A DNA stretch of 64,000 nt, taken from Sipunculus nudus. Lineage: Eukaryota; Annelida; Sipuncula; Golfingiida; Sipunculidae. Shown piece after piece: positions 11,201-22,949 of the stretch (positions are counted from its first letter, which is position 1; each line of letters begins with the position of its first letter). The notes under the pieces were generated by a model. That model saw nothing but the letters and a program-made list of their open reading frames with translations. It did not search any database and had not been told where the DNA came from. The stretch lies in NCBI GenBank assembly GCA_026874595.1, contig CM049322.1, positions 50,945,340-51,009,339 on the forward strand, given 5' to 3'. Made by a program: the position numbers and the translations under genes.

Positions 11201-13944
11201 CGCTTGAACAAAGACACTGTTGTCAGTTGGATAAAGAAGTAAACCTTTAGAGGATAAGAGGTACCTTTAGAAAACAGAAACTCTGTTTACCTATTGTCTC
11301 ACTCAGAGACTACAATACACTGACAATAAGGCATTTCAGCTGAACAACAAAACTCTTGCCAAGAGCTATCGATCTTTTCTCAACCACTTTGCAATGCGTT
11401 TCCTTTTTTGCACATAGTGAAGATCTTAATCTTAATTTTCTCGAATGGTTCATAAATGAATTTTCCTGCTGTGTTTCCCTCTATGTTTTCCCTATACTTT
11501 CCTTTCCTGTTTGCTAAAGTGAAGCAAAGCAAGCAAACTATTCCCTTGCACCAAAAACTGGTGAGACACAATGACGTCTGTAAAAGGTCTTAGTATTAAC
11601 TCTCCTTCAAAGAATAATGTAACTTCTTTAAATACATTTGACACATCAGCTCGTCTCGTATCGAGACCATTTTCGGGATGCATGGCAATTTAGGAAAATT
11701 GTTTCCAAGTTGTATACAAAGTGATAGTACCATTGTCAATTGCTGATTAGGCGAGGGGAATAATGACCATCTGCATTGTTGTTGGATTCAAGAGAACTAC
11801 TTTTTTTTATCAAAGCGAACGCGTGCAGAGAGGCAAAACAAACGATCAAGACTAAAGTTCACCAACTTTACTTGCCTTTCCTTGTTGGAGATTGCAGCTT
11901 CTATGCCCTCTCGTACAAGTCGGGACCAGGAGTCATTACTGTTTTGTGAAGAGGACCAGGAACAAAAGCCGAATGTCTTATGCATGACACAACCGTGTTA
12001 AGCAAGAAGTCAATTAGTTTTAGGTCTCCTCAACAACTTGGCAATAGTTGCAATTTAAATCCATTGCTGTTGAGACTGCATTATAAGTATAAGTAGTTGC
12101 CCTAGCGAAAAGCTGCTAATACCTCAATATTGTCCCACATGCGGTGTATTTTCCTTTGTAATAGTTCCATGTTCAAATCTGCCTGCATCACAGGGCCATG
12201 GAAAGTGGCCATGCAAGTGAAGTTGCACAGCGACTTTCCAAATATGCCAAATAACTGGTGCGTAGCAAAAAAATAACACGCGTGACCTTCAACCGAGCAG
12301 CATGGCATCTTGAAAACATCCTGAAATGTCATGCACTCCGCAATAAATGAAATCCTAGGGAGGCTGGCGTGATTGGTGTATTTGGAGTAGTAAATGTCCA
12401 GAGCACAGCTCCACGTTACACGTGGTCGAGACCTTTCAAAGATGCCTCCTTTCGGAAAATATTTGATTAAATGATTAACATTCATTGTTATGTCGATTAT
12501 TTAATTTGCATATAAGGTGAGGAAATCAGTGACATAATGCTTGTACATTACATTTAATCTCACTCTTAAAATGATTTTTCATATTGACCATTTCTATACC
12601 ACATAATGCGGTTGAATTCACCTTGCAAATGTTAGACATGTAGTAAACTATATCCTTTCCACCATGGATCTTGATTAAAGCATCATTTATAGACATAGAT
12701 AGATGCTTTTCTATGCGACTCCAAGGTAGAGATATCAGCAAAGATTAACATACATGTCATTTTCATATATTTTAATTCAATATGACAAATCTTATGAAAG
12801 CGCGGAATGTGGATCTATGGAATCCCTGATGTCACAGGCATAGGTAATGCCAATATATTTAATGTTCAATGCTGCTCTCATAAGAATTTGAATAATTTCA
12901 AACAAGTATGGCCATGGCTTAAATGGATTTGCTGGTATCACAAACATAGATGTCGCTACCATTTTAAAATCATATCCCAAGCTAAAAAGTCCAAATGAAA
13001 GCAAATGCGGAATAAAAATGGCGGCCATTTTTAGAGTAAAAATGGAAACCTGACTTAATCTGTCGCAAGTATTGCAATGACTTTAATGGAACCCCTGGTA
13101 TCACAAGTATGGATGTTGCTTCCATTTATATTACTCTACAGTACCAAGGAATGCCAGAAAAAAAATAAGAAAAATGGCCGCCATTTTTAAATTCCAATAT
13201 GGGGATGAAGACGCGACGGAAAAAAATAGCATTTTGACATTAATGAAAGTAGCACCCCATATTTGACAAATTAGCCAATAAAATTCATTTTAGCACGACA
13301 ATTCAGCTGGAATACATAAGCAAATAATACGTTATAACTTCGTCAAATGAATAGGCTGTCAGGTCAGCTTAAACCAGCCGACATTTGGCAAGTCGAGGCG
13401 AGCCTCGAAACTCGGCTTTCTACTTAAGTCAATCGTCTTTTTGTCCAAGCTAGTCGCAGTTGTGTGGCTCACAACCCCCCCCCCCCCCCCGACTTTTGTA
13501 CACACTGGTATCTCAATGTGAAAACTGAACTCTTTATAGCCCCATAAACCGCATCATAACATTGTACGTTCTCTTATGGTATGTATTATCTCAATTTTTT
13601 ATGCAGGTGAGTATAAACAGTTTTAAATATTTCTTTTTGTAAAGCATAACACGTAATTCTCTCTGTAAATCGCTACTCACTTGGATGTCCAGGACACACG
13701 CATTCATGAATGTCCCTTTGTACTTTTCTGTACAATATCTAACCATCTCAAATTTAACATCCGTCACGGTGACATTACAACCGAACCGTTCTTCTATGTA
13801 GGCACTTGTTTCTCCTGTTCCACATCCAATGTCTATCACTGAATCAGCATTTCCGATGAAATTAAAATATTCATCAATGACCTCCCGGTTAAAGGCAGTC
13901 TGTGTTGTATTTCCCTTGATATATTCGGCTGGTGTCTGGTCCAT
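8006..13944 (-). CDS. SAM-dependent methyltransferase, JHAMT-like (4 exons, 290 aa)
   Basis: Class I methyltransferase of the kind annotated as juvenile hormone acid O-methyltransferase-like. In arthropods such enzymes methylate JH acid or farnesoic acid using S-adenosylmethionine; outside arthropods the substrate is unknown. Four minus-strand exons (13681-13944, 9075-9311, 8758-8926, 8006-8208) join in phases 0, 0 and 1 with consensus splice sites and no stops, giving 88+79+56+1+66 residues, the usual family length. Motif I VIDIGCGTG is at residues 36-44, the acidic residue after strand 2 is D62, the family signature SFMVLHWIRD is at 106-115, and LLKDGGK is at 126-132. The start ATG has a strong context (GAG ATG G). 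There is no signal peptide, so it is probably cytosolic. Intron 1 is long (4.4 kb). A dead copy of exon 1 lies at 53.4 kb. Confidence 0.85.
8758..8926 (-). CDS. methyltransferase exon 3 (residues 168-223 plus one base)
   Basis: Acceptor TTTTAG and donor GAAG|GTAAGT; 169 bp, open in the required frame, too short to stand out as an ORF by itself. It begins KLTRIKTPWQLALIDP and ends YEVKLYQFPLDE, matching the C-terminal half of JHAMT-like proteins. Confidence 0.8.
9075..9311 (-). CDS. methyltransferase exon 2 (residues 89-167)
   Basis: Acceptor ACCTAG at 9312 and donor AAG|GTAACA at 9074; 237 bp, phase 0 at both ends. It encodes the family motif TSFMVLHWIRD and the LLKDGGK turn. No ATG start exists here, which supports an internal exon. 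Confidence 0.85.
10120..10335 (-). repeat. dispersed repeat, inverted relative to 12.8-13.3 kb
   Basis: The minus strand reads 'cagcacccc...gttagccaataaaatcgatttt', then 'ggcggccat', matching plus-strand text at 13240-13320 and 52900-52980. The words 'tggtagcaacatccatg' (10309-10325) and 'ggatgttgcttccattt' (13110-13126) are likewise reverse complements. Confidence 0.65.
12790..13330 (+). repeat. dispersed 'GGCGGCCATTTTTA' repeat cluster
   Basis: Short units recur about every 110-170 bp: 'atggaatccctg...tcacaggcat', 'atggatttgctggtatcacaaacat', 'atggaacccctggtatcacaag', each followed by 'gatgttgctaccattt'-type text and 'aaaatggcggccattttt'. Related text lies at 52430-52980, inverted at 10120-10335, and as a fragment near 30150-30175. 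Confidence 0.6.
13476..13491. repeat. poly-C tract
   Basis: Uninterrupted run of C, one of about ten such tracts in the window. Confidence 0.9.
13681..13944 (-). CDS. methyltransferase exon 1 (residues 1-88)
   Basis: It begins MDQTPAEYIKGNTTQ and contains the SAM-binding loop DIGCGTG. It ends ...VLDIQ at donor CAA|GTGAGT in phase 0. The long extra tail of the open frame to 13591 is intronic. Confidence 0.85.
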
Positions 13945-14596
13945 CTCGAGAATGCATTAAAAAAGATTGTAAGTACGTATTCAACAGCAAATCGATTGGA
14001 GCCTCTGTTCATGAACCTCTTGCATCTAATATATATATTGTTTCATTCCTTGACACGAATGTAATTTCCAAGAAAATGCTTCACATGATCTCGCCAACAG
14101 TAACTAAATACATGTACCTTTCAATGCCCTACATGCGCAATCAACCATGGATCCTTTATGTTTTCAAGATATACCGTGTTTACTAACAGCTTGTAGGTAA
14201 AAAGGCTAATATATCCTCCGCATGAGCGCTATAAGAACCTATCGTAGCAGGACTTACCGGTACCAGACAGTAAGCCAGAAATTACATCATTCCACAAATA
14301 AGGCAGGTGATTAGCTGATTTTAATTGAATAAATATAAACACGGTTGTAGAGAAAACAAAAGTAATTGTCTGCTCTACGACCCTCCCAACCCTCATCTTC
14401 CAATATTCAGAGGATATATATACATTGCAAATGAAATATATTAATATATAGAATTATAGAATTTGGTTCCATTGATTAGTTTTCTATAAAATATCATATA
14501 TAAAACATATTTCGAATTAACCTATACAGGAAACATAGTACCCTATTTTCTAAAGCTTTATACATAATTGTAATATATTTGAAAAGTGGGTAAGTA

Positions 14597-14599
<3 letters not shown>

Positions 14600-14652
<53 letters not shown>
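14600..14652. repeat. (AT)n microsatellite
   Basis: Perfect AT dinucleotide run. Confidence 0.95.
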
Positions 14653-14654
<2 letters not shown>

Positions 14655-14714
14655 TATAACCAGAGCGTATCAATACATATATCATGTGTAAGGAATCAAA
14701 AACGATTGTAAGCA

Positions 14715-15020
14715 TCGTGTTGACTGATTAGTTTCGTACCGTTGTACGGCACTCTTCAGAACGGTATGACTGGAGGGGTTGTACATTGAACAAATGGTTA
14801 ATCACTGGAGCGTGTTAGTGGTCAATACAACGCGGATTACTCTTTGTGTTGAGTTTACGTAAGGGGAATTTGTTAGCGTGTCTATAAGTTCATTGCTTTG
14901 GTTAAGCGTGGCCATGTTTTGTTTACATAAAATAAAATATTTCTCCCACAGGCATAGGTTACATCTGTTAATTTCTGGGGAATATGCTTTGGCTTTCTGA
15001 GTATTTTCCACTGTATTTCA
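14715..15020 (-). mobile_element. Penelope-like retroelement C-terminal remnant
   Basis: The minus strand encodes KAKAYSPEINRCNLCLWEKY followed by ILCKQNMATLNQSNELI. After a one-base frame shift it continues ANKFPLRKLNTK. Farther down it reads NVQPLQSYRSEECRTTVRN. The 'RCNLCL.EKY.I....LN.RNEL' pattern and the 'EE(S/C)RTTVRN' end are, from memory, typical of the C-terminal, endonuclease-side part of Penelope-like or related retroelement proteins in aquatic invertebrates. The reverse transcriptase itself is absent, so the copy is 5'-truncated and broken. An overlapping 168-codon open frame (14882-15388) is read as a shadow. Confidence 0.45.
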
Positions 15021-15384
15021 AATTTAAATTTAATGAGATCCTTGTTTAACACAATGGTATCATATAAAATAGTAAACCTCAATTGTGCGAGAGAATGCAT
15101 ACCAAAAATGTATGAACAATTTGAACGGTGAAAAATACATATAATTACACAAACCACTAAATCATAAGTAAATTTTATCCATAATGTTGAAACAAATATA
15201 GCCAATTTACAAAGTTTCCTAAAGTTACCGATGAACATGAGTTGCTCATATTTAATAGTGTTAGGGTTAAAAATACCATGCTGAAATAAATTCTTTTCTT
15301 TCCTGAAGAAATTTATGCATTTCCGGGTGATTACTCCAGTTACGATCCATATATGGATTTTAAACTTTACATATAAATGGCCTA

Positions 15385-16640
15385 CCACTAAGGCAAGAAC
15401 CCAAATGATTTTAGGGTCATGAGGTTAAAGATCAAGGTCTCAGGCCTCACATTCTTAAAAATATAGGGGATACTTTTAAGCCAAACTTTCCATGGCTGTC
15501 TCTTCATCTTCCACATCTAGGACACCTGCCAACAAGGAAACATCTCTGTGAATCTTTGAGTCACAAGTTCAAAGGTCGACGTCACAGAAGGCATCCTTCC
15601 ACAAATACATTTCCAGATGATAACTTCAGTTGGATTCACATATGGATTCAAACTAGACTTTTATATGGCCCCACACTAAAACAAACATCCTTTTTAATTT
15701 AGGGTCACAAGTTCAAAGGTTAAGGTTACAGGAGACATTGGTCAACAAATTCATTTCCAGCAGATAACTCCAGTTTGGATTGACATATTGATTTCAAACT
15801 TGAATTTTATTGGTCCAACACTAAAGCATCCATTTTTATCTGCGTCATGGGAACAAAGGTCAACGTCACAGTCCTCATATCTTTAAAAAAGTGTGGATGC
15901 ATTTTAAGCTAGACCTACACATAAAGCTCACTTGCCAATAGGCAAATATTCCTTTCTCTATTGGGGTCACAAGGTTAAAGGTCAAGGTCACAGGAGTCAT
16001 CTGTCCACTCATTGATTTCCAAAACGTTGCATAACTCAAGTTTGGATTCACATATGGATTTCATACTTAATATTTTTATGGCCCACCAAAAAAGCAAGAA
16101 CCCTAATGATATTCGGGTCGTGAGGTTAAGGTCAAGGTCTCAGCACTCATTTTTTTTTAAATATAGGGGATACTTTTAAGTTCTGACCGTTTTCTTAAGC
16201 AGAATTTTCATCCTATTCTTTCTCTCTAGCACAAATAGAATACCTGCCAAATGGAAACCCTCTTCAATCTTTGGGCCACCAGGCGCAAACTGTCCAAAAA
16301 TTCATTTCTACATGATAACTCCGGTTGAGAATAATACAAGGATTTCAAACTTGTTTTTTTTTTAAATGGCAAAACACTAAAACAACCACTTCTTTTTATT
16401 TTGGGGTCACGAGGCCATCAAAGGTCAAGGGCCCAGTCCCTTAATCTTAAATGTGGATGCATTTAAAGCAAAATTTTCATACCATACATTCCATCTTACA
16501 CAAACAGCTCACCTGTCAATAGGGAAAGAATACTTTCACTATTGGGGTCCCAAGGTCAGACGTCTAGGTCCCAGATTGATTTCCCGGTTTGATTCCTTGG
16601 ACTCAAAACAACTGTCAAAACAACTGTCAATCATGAGATG
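15385..16640 (+). repeat. AAGGTCA-rich tandem/dispersed repeat array
   Basis: Recurring blocks of 'ggtcacaaggttaaaggtcaaggtcacagg', 'ttcatttccagatgataactcc', 'gttggattcacatatggatttcaaactt' and 'ggcccacca..aaagcaa' alternate through the stretch. Anchors at 15415, 15705, 15965 and 16120 show irregular spacing from insertions. No coding potential. Confidence 0.7.
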
Positions 16641-16789
16641 CCCTGTCTGACTTGGCCAAAAAAAATAAAATATATTCCCTCTGGCTGTAACACAGCATCA
16701 CACAGGCCTGGGACCTAATACACGATTTGTGCTACCTGGTTCTTTTCAAATAAAGCCGCTGTTGGTCCATACCTAGCAGAATATATGTC

Positions 16790-17790
16790 ATAATGACCTA
16801 ATTTCAGGTTTCCAAGGAGAATTACCAAGGATTTCCCTGAATGTCATGTTGAAGAGTCTATGGGTAATAAATACAATTTGCGCTCTGTCTAAATGCTCAA
16901 AATCCTGCTTCTAGCCAGAACCCTTCAGCATATAGGTCACCATGCCCCAATTTCTTGTTTCCAAGGGGATTTGCCTAGAACCTCCCAGGACGTTGCATCA
17001 GAAGATGTTAGCCCTGATTGGAACAATGTGTGACCTGGATGACTTTCTGGGTGTTTATGTGACTTCTTTTCCTTTAGGTCGCAAAATATTGGTCATTGTG
17101 ACCTAATTTCAGTTTCCCACGGACACTTGCCAGGAGGTCTCAGAATTTTACATTAGAAGATTCTAGGCCTAACAAATACAATGCGTGCCTTGCCTGACTT
17201 TCTGGGTGTTCAAAAACCTGATTTCCGCCTAAAGTTCACAAAATATAGATCACTATGACCTTATTCCTAGTTTCCTGGGATATTTGCGGAGAACCTCCCA
17301 GGATGTTGCATTAGAACAATTAAGGCCTTATAGATACGATTTGTGCCCATCTGACAATGGGGGTGTTCAAAATCATGATTTTGGACTCTAGGTAACCAAG
17401 AAGATTTCACTTGGACCTTCCAGGATATTGTGCTAAAAGATTTAAGGCCTCACATGTACGTTTTTCCCCATACTACATTCAGGGTGCCCATATGATATCT
17501 TTCACCAATAGGTCAGAGAATATAGGTGACCTAGTTTCAGAATTCCAAGGATATTTCCCTAGGACCTCCCTTAATGTCGGTTTAGAGGATTCTAGGCCTA
17601 ATGGGTACAATTTTTACCCTGTCTGACTGTCCGGGTGCTCAAAATCATGTTTTAAGCCCGTAGATTACAAAATATGGGTCTCCTATCCTAATTTCGACTT
17701 TCAAAGGAACTCGCCAAGGACCTCCTTGGATGTACAGTTTTAGGTCTACAGGTTACGATTTGTGCCCCGTTTACGGAAGGCCTGCATCCG
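16790..17790 (+). repeat. tandem array, unit about 155 bp
   Basis: Units share 'atgacctaatttcagtttccaagga', 'cctcccaggatgttgcatta', 'agattctaggcct', 'tacaatttgtgccctgtctgac' and 'gggtgttcaaaatcatg'. The last anchor recurs near 16890, 17045, 17205, 17360, 17480 and 17630, giving a period close to 155 bp with one short unit. A diverged fragment of the same family lies at 48830-49230. Confidence 0.75.
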
Positions 17791-18134
17791 GACGGATGCC
17801 GGATAAAGGGTGATCGCTATTGCTCATCTAGTCCTGGGGCCCCATTAATAACTTGATCTAACTGATTCTAATCATCATGAAAAAGTACAATACTGCCTCT
17901 AATGTCTGTATTATCACTTAATATTATAGGTGCACAGTAAAACTTTAAAACATGTTCAGCCATTTTATTCTCTTTTAATCATAACAGTAAATCTGACCAT
18001 ACTCACATCACAAATGTGCATGACCAAAATAAAAGAATGTATGTTCTTACAATATGACATACAAAATGAGCACCTGGGATTGTCAGTTATATTTGATTTA
18101 AACAAATGACTGTTAAGATACATTATACGATTTA
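17791..18134. other. no feature seen
   Basis: Unique-looking AT-rich sequence between the repeat array and duplication A. Confidence 0.4.
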
Positions 18135-21100
18135 GTAAACTGAACAGAAACATTCTAAGTTGCACTGAGTTTGAAACTTGTTCAGTCTAGGTAAAGCACT
18201 CAAAATGCTTTACCAGCTGGATATATTCAAATCTACAGCCCACATAATTAGTGGGTTTGGTGAAACAACATAAATCTTTTAACCATTTTACAGTACACCT
18301 GCTTAGTTACATTTTTCATACTTAAAGGGTTTCTGTATTGTTTTGAATCTGGTCCATTTCTATGTTTACTTTAAGATTTTCTCCGATCATTTGGTATTGC
18401 ATTCAACATACCATTCTAACAAAGCGAGTTTATATTTAAAGTGGTGCGTGCCTGAGTTTCTTCATATGTAAGATATCAAAAGAGTTCTCTATCTTTCACT
18501 ATAATATCTTTTATGTATATTATGCCTGGGTTGTAACGTTTGGTAAAAAATATATCTTTATTCTCGATCTTAATATGGGAATTATTCCAACTAAACCGAG
18601 CCAAAGATATATTTCACTTCTGTTGCTATTCCGAAGTTAAAGAAACTTGTTCCAGTTCAAGATACCTAGAAATATGAATCCATAAAATATCTCCTGGTTG
18701 GGTGAAATATCTCCTTGAAAACTGTAACATTTCATGGTGACTTGTATTCAACAGTTATGGGGTCTGTACCCACACTCCCGAAATAACTATTCTGCTTGAA
18801 AAATTTGATACGCAACCTGTATTTTCTTAATAATCATTGCATGGGTTGTGATCAATCTTTCATTGCTTAGTGATCATGCATGGAGAGATTTATCAGTTAT
18901 AAAGACTGCTGGCACCATCTATAATTTTCATTTATTATTGTATACATTTTAAGCTCAGCAGACTGTCAAACGTTGGTCCATCTGAGAGACTGTCACATTT
19001 TTAATTGATTTGACCTACGAATGCAAATTCAGACACACTTTTTTGGTGTCAAAAACACTTGGGATAAGGGCCTAACACACTACTGGTCTGGCTAGCAGTA
19101 TGTTAATTTGTACACTGACCACACCAACACGTGACATTATGACATTCAGGCCACTTTAAAATAGAAATTGATGTGTGGGTGGCATGCTGTATAAATAGCT
19201 GTATAAACAAATAAGGGGAGTGTTTATCCAGTGTACTTGTATGAATAGTAAGAGAGTAGACTATTTATTGTTGCAGATACTCATGTAGCAGGCCTAGTGT
19301 ATAAAGACCGATCTCAGTTATATATATTTATGAAACATTTCCCAAGTTTGATATAAGTGTTAATACAGTTAATCTAAATTGCTAAAATTCTTTAAGTTAA
19401 TATTTAGTAAAAGTAATACAATAGTAACACGCTGAAACGTTATTCCACTGTTTAACAAAAGTGCCACTAAAATCAAAGAAGAAAAATTACCTAACCACTT
19501 TATGTATGGTGTATATACTATAGACAAGTACTTATGCCCAGGACCTTGTATTATAGTGTGTGGTTAAATCCCTTTGATATTATTAATTCCATTAAAAGTA
19601 TACTTCCGATTTTACAGTAACCTTTTGAGACTTGGTTATCAGTATGGGACTGGAAATGTTATGACAGTATACATTTATACGTAAGAAACCATTAAATGCA
19701 TTAATAGTAATAACCAGCTTGACAAATCCTTTAATCTTAGTTTATGAATATCAAAATATATCATAACTGTAACTCAATTTAAGTGATTGATATTTAATAT
19801 TTACAACCATTAAGCAATAAACAACAAAAAATATGATAATAAATTATAAAAGCAGCAACTACAAGATACTTTAGAGCCACCACCGTACCAGTAAATTATA
19901 TATTTGTAGATAGTTACTAGTATATAGTGAGTTTTCTATTGTTTCTTGTAATAGTCAGTCTAATTTGACATAAATGGATTAACAAATACTGGTACCAGAA
20001 AGATAGTTAATTTTCCTAGCGATAGCTTTATAGAGTTTGACAACTATTTCTGTATGTATATTAAGTATCCAAACAAAAAATAACTAAACATAATATATAA
20101 GCAAACACAATTCCAGTGATAGATTATTTTACATAATAATTAATATTTAATACATGTAGGTTGTAAAGAGGAAAACTGTTTTTAACTTATTTGTCCATGA
20201 CGTTGGTGAAAAGATAATTACTCAATAAGTCTAAATCACCATTCATCCCTAGTTAATTACTCTACTAAACATATAATGGCTTGGTAATCAGTTAATCTCT
20301 TATTAAACTATTTATTTAATGAGATTAAAATGTATGGTGTTGCTGTGCAAGTTGGTTCACTAGTTTACTAATACATCACATACAGTGGTCTAGTTGGCAG
20401 TTCCGACACTAAGAGAGCATATTGACCGCAGGCAGACTTTTTCTGGTAGTTTTTGTTGCTCTGACCTTTTGTGACTCACAGCCCAATGTAATGAATTGGT
20501 TAAATGTATTAAATATTTATACAGTACATCCTAAGGGGGAAAAACAGGAAATAAGTCCAAATTGACGCAAAAGTTTCTCTAAGAATGAATACATGGATCC
20601 CCTGAAAAATTACTGTGTTGATTTGTTTTAAAATATGGAAGGGGGTGGTAGATGGACTACTGCCCAAGTAAGTTACATAAAATAACCTTGCATTGGTTCA
20701 TCAGGTTACAATTCAAAGATAGTAACCTTGCGGATGTAACTTTTATTTTTATTTAATATATTGCCTCCCAAAACTTTAATAACAACTGCAATTTGGATCA
20801 ACTGCTCTTGAGTTTCATATTATAAAAGCTTAAAAGCATATCTCCCCATCTTGTGAATATTAAATAAATAGTGCTTACACAGGAAGCAAGTGCCCTGGCT
20901 AAAATCTGGCAAAATGTTAGGTAATAATTTTACATATATATGCTTATAATTTATTAAATTCTATGCTTTTCAAAGATTCTTTAGCTTCAACAGTTATCAA
21001 CTTAAGTTAGTGATATCTTTCCTGGTTTTTTTGCAACGTACGTTATTTTGACGCCCATTTTTTATTCGTTTTACGCAAAATTGACTAATTTTCTTGCATT

Positions 21101-21226
21101 TACATAGGAAATATATATTTTACACAACCACTGGAAGCAACAGTATAAATAATCTTTTTATAGAATTATACTGACGGATTTAAAAATTCTGATTTGAACA
21201 ACAAAAATTAGTTTTATTACCTGTAA
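18135..21226. repeat. tandem segmental duplication, unit A (copy A' at 30182-33304)
   Basis: Nearly collinear with 30182-33304, with only scattered substitutions and small indels, for example about 26 bp near 31230-31257 absent from this copy. It begins at 'aaactgaacagaaacattct' and ends at 'attacctgtaa', where the LINE starts. No convincing coding exon was found: open frames present in one copy are broken in the other. Confidence 0.95.
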
Positions 21227-21233
21227 CATACCA

Positions 21234-21605
21234 ATGGGAATGTTCGACGCTCAAGTGTACCACAAGGAACAAAAGGAAATGGAAAAAAGGAAAAATATAA
21301 TCTGTGGAAACTGTCTAAACGTGGGACATTACAAACATGAATGTGACGCTCCTATAAAACGTAAAACTTGTCGAAAGGATGGACACAAGACTGGTGACCC
21401 AGAATGTGAGAAACTAGGAACAGAGGAAATCCTATCCACCCGTCTCAGTAACCAGAACCCGGGTCACAGACACAAGACACTGAGACACCTAAAACACCAA
21501 CATACAAAGACAAACGCCAACCCCGAAGAGAGAGAGAACAGAAAAACACAAAGGGCAAATCAGACAAAAATCGCTATCATTATCACGTTCAGCGGTAAAG
21601 AATAA
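21234..21605 (+). pseudogene. LINE ORF1 C-terminal part with CCHC zinc knuckles
   Basis: The first knuckle is CGNCLNVGHYKHEC (C-x2-C-x4-H-x4-C). It is followed by CRKDGHKTGDPEC, in which the position of the first cysteine is replaced, so the second knuckle is probably damaged. A basic, low-complexity tail follows. ORF1 proteins of this group bind the element's RNA. The N-terminal RNA-recognition part is absent because the element is 5'-truncated; the sequence upstream of 21227 is duplication A. Confidence 0.75.
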
Positions 21606-21833
21606 AGAAGCAATTACCAACTATCTTGCCGACATCCGCTCAGACCCCCAGAAACGTAAGGCCAGCGCTCTCTCCCCCGTGGACAACCAAGAACAGAAAC
21701 GACAGGTGATGGAGGATTCGCAAGCCTAGCGGAGGTACGCTTCGTTTCTCTGACTTTCCCTGTTGGTACGGATTTGTCCACGGACTTTGCATTAAAGTTA
21801 TACGGACTTGTTTAATACGTCGACTTCAATTGT

Positions 21834-22535
21834 AAAATTGTAAGTTTAAATTGTCATGGTTTGAGGTTACAAATAAGAAGAAACACACTTATTAATGAGC
21901 TTAAACGCAACAAAATAAATATCGCATGCTTACAAGAAACATACGCAGATGAAAAACAGATACACTATTTAGAAAGCAAATGGATTGGTTAAGTTTTTTA
22001 TGTGAAAGGTAGTTCCCACACTAACGGCCTTGCAATTTTGTTATATAAGAATATTTTATCAATGATAGATAAGCTGGAAGAAATAATAGAGGCAAAAGAT
22101 AAAAGAATCATAGGAATAAGCTTTAGTATAGACGATAAAAGATTTAAAATATTTAATATACATGCGCCATGTGCAAGTAAAGAAAAGTTAGAATTTTTCC
22201 GTAGAATACAGGACTCTGATTATATGGCAGTGTTAGGAGATTTAACTCAGTAATGGCAAACTCTCTAGACATTGTATCAGGCAAAGATCACAGTGAAAGA
22301 GAGGTCAGGGCTCTTAATGACCTGGTGTAAAATTCTCTGCTTATAGATGTATGGCGTGTTATGCATGGATATGAGAGCGCTTTTACATGGAGTCGGAGTA
22401 ATCCTTTTATTGCTAGGAGAATAGACTACGTTTTCGCTAACGAAGCATTTTTTGATAAAGTTATTAACAGCTCAATCAATTATTTCCCATGTACTGATCA
22501 TAGAGGCATTAGCGTCACAATACATATAAACACGG
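21834..22535 (+). pseudogene. LINE ORF2 apurinic-type endonuclease domain, broken
   Basis: Landmarks in order: KIVSLNCHGLR (strand 1, catalytic Asn), ACLQETY (catalytic Glu), stop TAA at 21990, NIHAPC, then LGDLT where GDFN is expected, with a frameshift and stop at 22251. SLDIVSGKDHS and a stop at 22328 follow, then RRIDYVFAN and CTDHRG (the S/T-D-H motif). This domain nicks target DNA in target-primed reverse transcription. With the GDFN motif altered and three breaks, it cannot be functional. Confidence 0.8.
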
Positions 22536-22949
22536 GGACAAGAGGCCCATCGTTCTGGAAATTTAATAATTCTCTATTAAAAGAAGAAGATTTCGTCAGA
22601 ATGATAAATAACACAGTAGACAGTTATAAAAAAGATACATCAGGTAACTGGCAATTTATATGGGAGTGTTGTAAAGCCAAAATTAAAGAGAATACAATGA
22701 TTTATTGTCGTGGTAAATCAAAATCCAGAAAAACAAAGAAAGATATATTGTTAAATACACTTTCACAGATAGAAACAAACCATGGCATGATAAATAAAAT
22801 CATTAAGATCCAACGGGAACTTGATATTTTAAACATACATTAAGCAAAAGGCATACAAACAAGAGCAAGGGCCAAATGGTGTGAGCAAGGGGAAAGAAAC
22901 ACGAAATATTTCTTTAGTTTAGAGAAATCAAGGGCACAACGAAAAAACA

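Larger units (their letters stand above)
9312..13680 (-). other. methyltransferase intron 1
   Basis: It contains open frames of 60-133 codons on both strands (for example minus 12102-12485 and 10586-10987) with no recognisable domain. The equivalent of the 12.1-12.5 kb frame is broken in the duplicate at 51.8-52.1 kb, so it is probably not coding. It also holds the start of segmental duplication D2 and members of a 'GGCGGCCAT' repeat family. Confidence 0.6.
11655..14462. repeat. segmental duplication D2 (copy at 51640-55560)
   Basis: Ordered shared landmarks include 'acatggcaatttagga'/'gcatggcaatttagga', 'gtcaattagttttaggtct', methyltransferase exon 1, 'tggatcctttatgttt', 'caaataaggcaggtga' and 'tacattgcaaatgaaatata'. 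The copies are well diverged. This copy contains intact exon 1 and the region upstream of it, presumably including the promoter. Confidence 0.85.

Noticed and set aside
12102-12485. 127-codon minus-strand open frame in methyltransferase intron 1
   Set aside because: The equivalent stretch in the D2' duplicate (51.8-52.1 kb) is broken, and there are no recognisable motifs or phase-compatible splice sites needed by the gene.
14882-15388. 168-codon minus-strand open frame, the longest outside the LINE
   Set aside because: It overlaps the Penelope-like C-terminal remnant in another frame, has a lopsided hydrophobic composition expected from AT-rich non-coding DNA, and shows no domain.
15385-17790. 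Possible CRISPR-like or regulatory array because of regular units
   Set aside because: Units are long, strongly diverged and lack the short identical repeats with unique spacers of CRISPR; the setting is eukaryotic.
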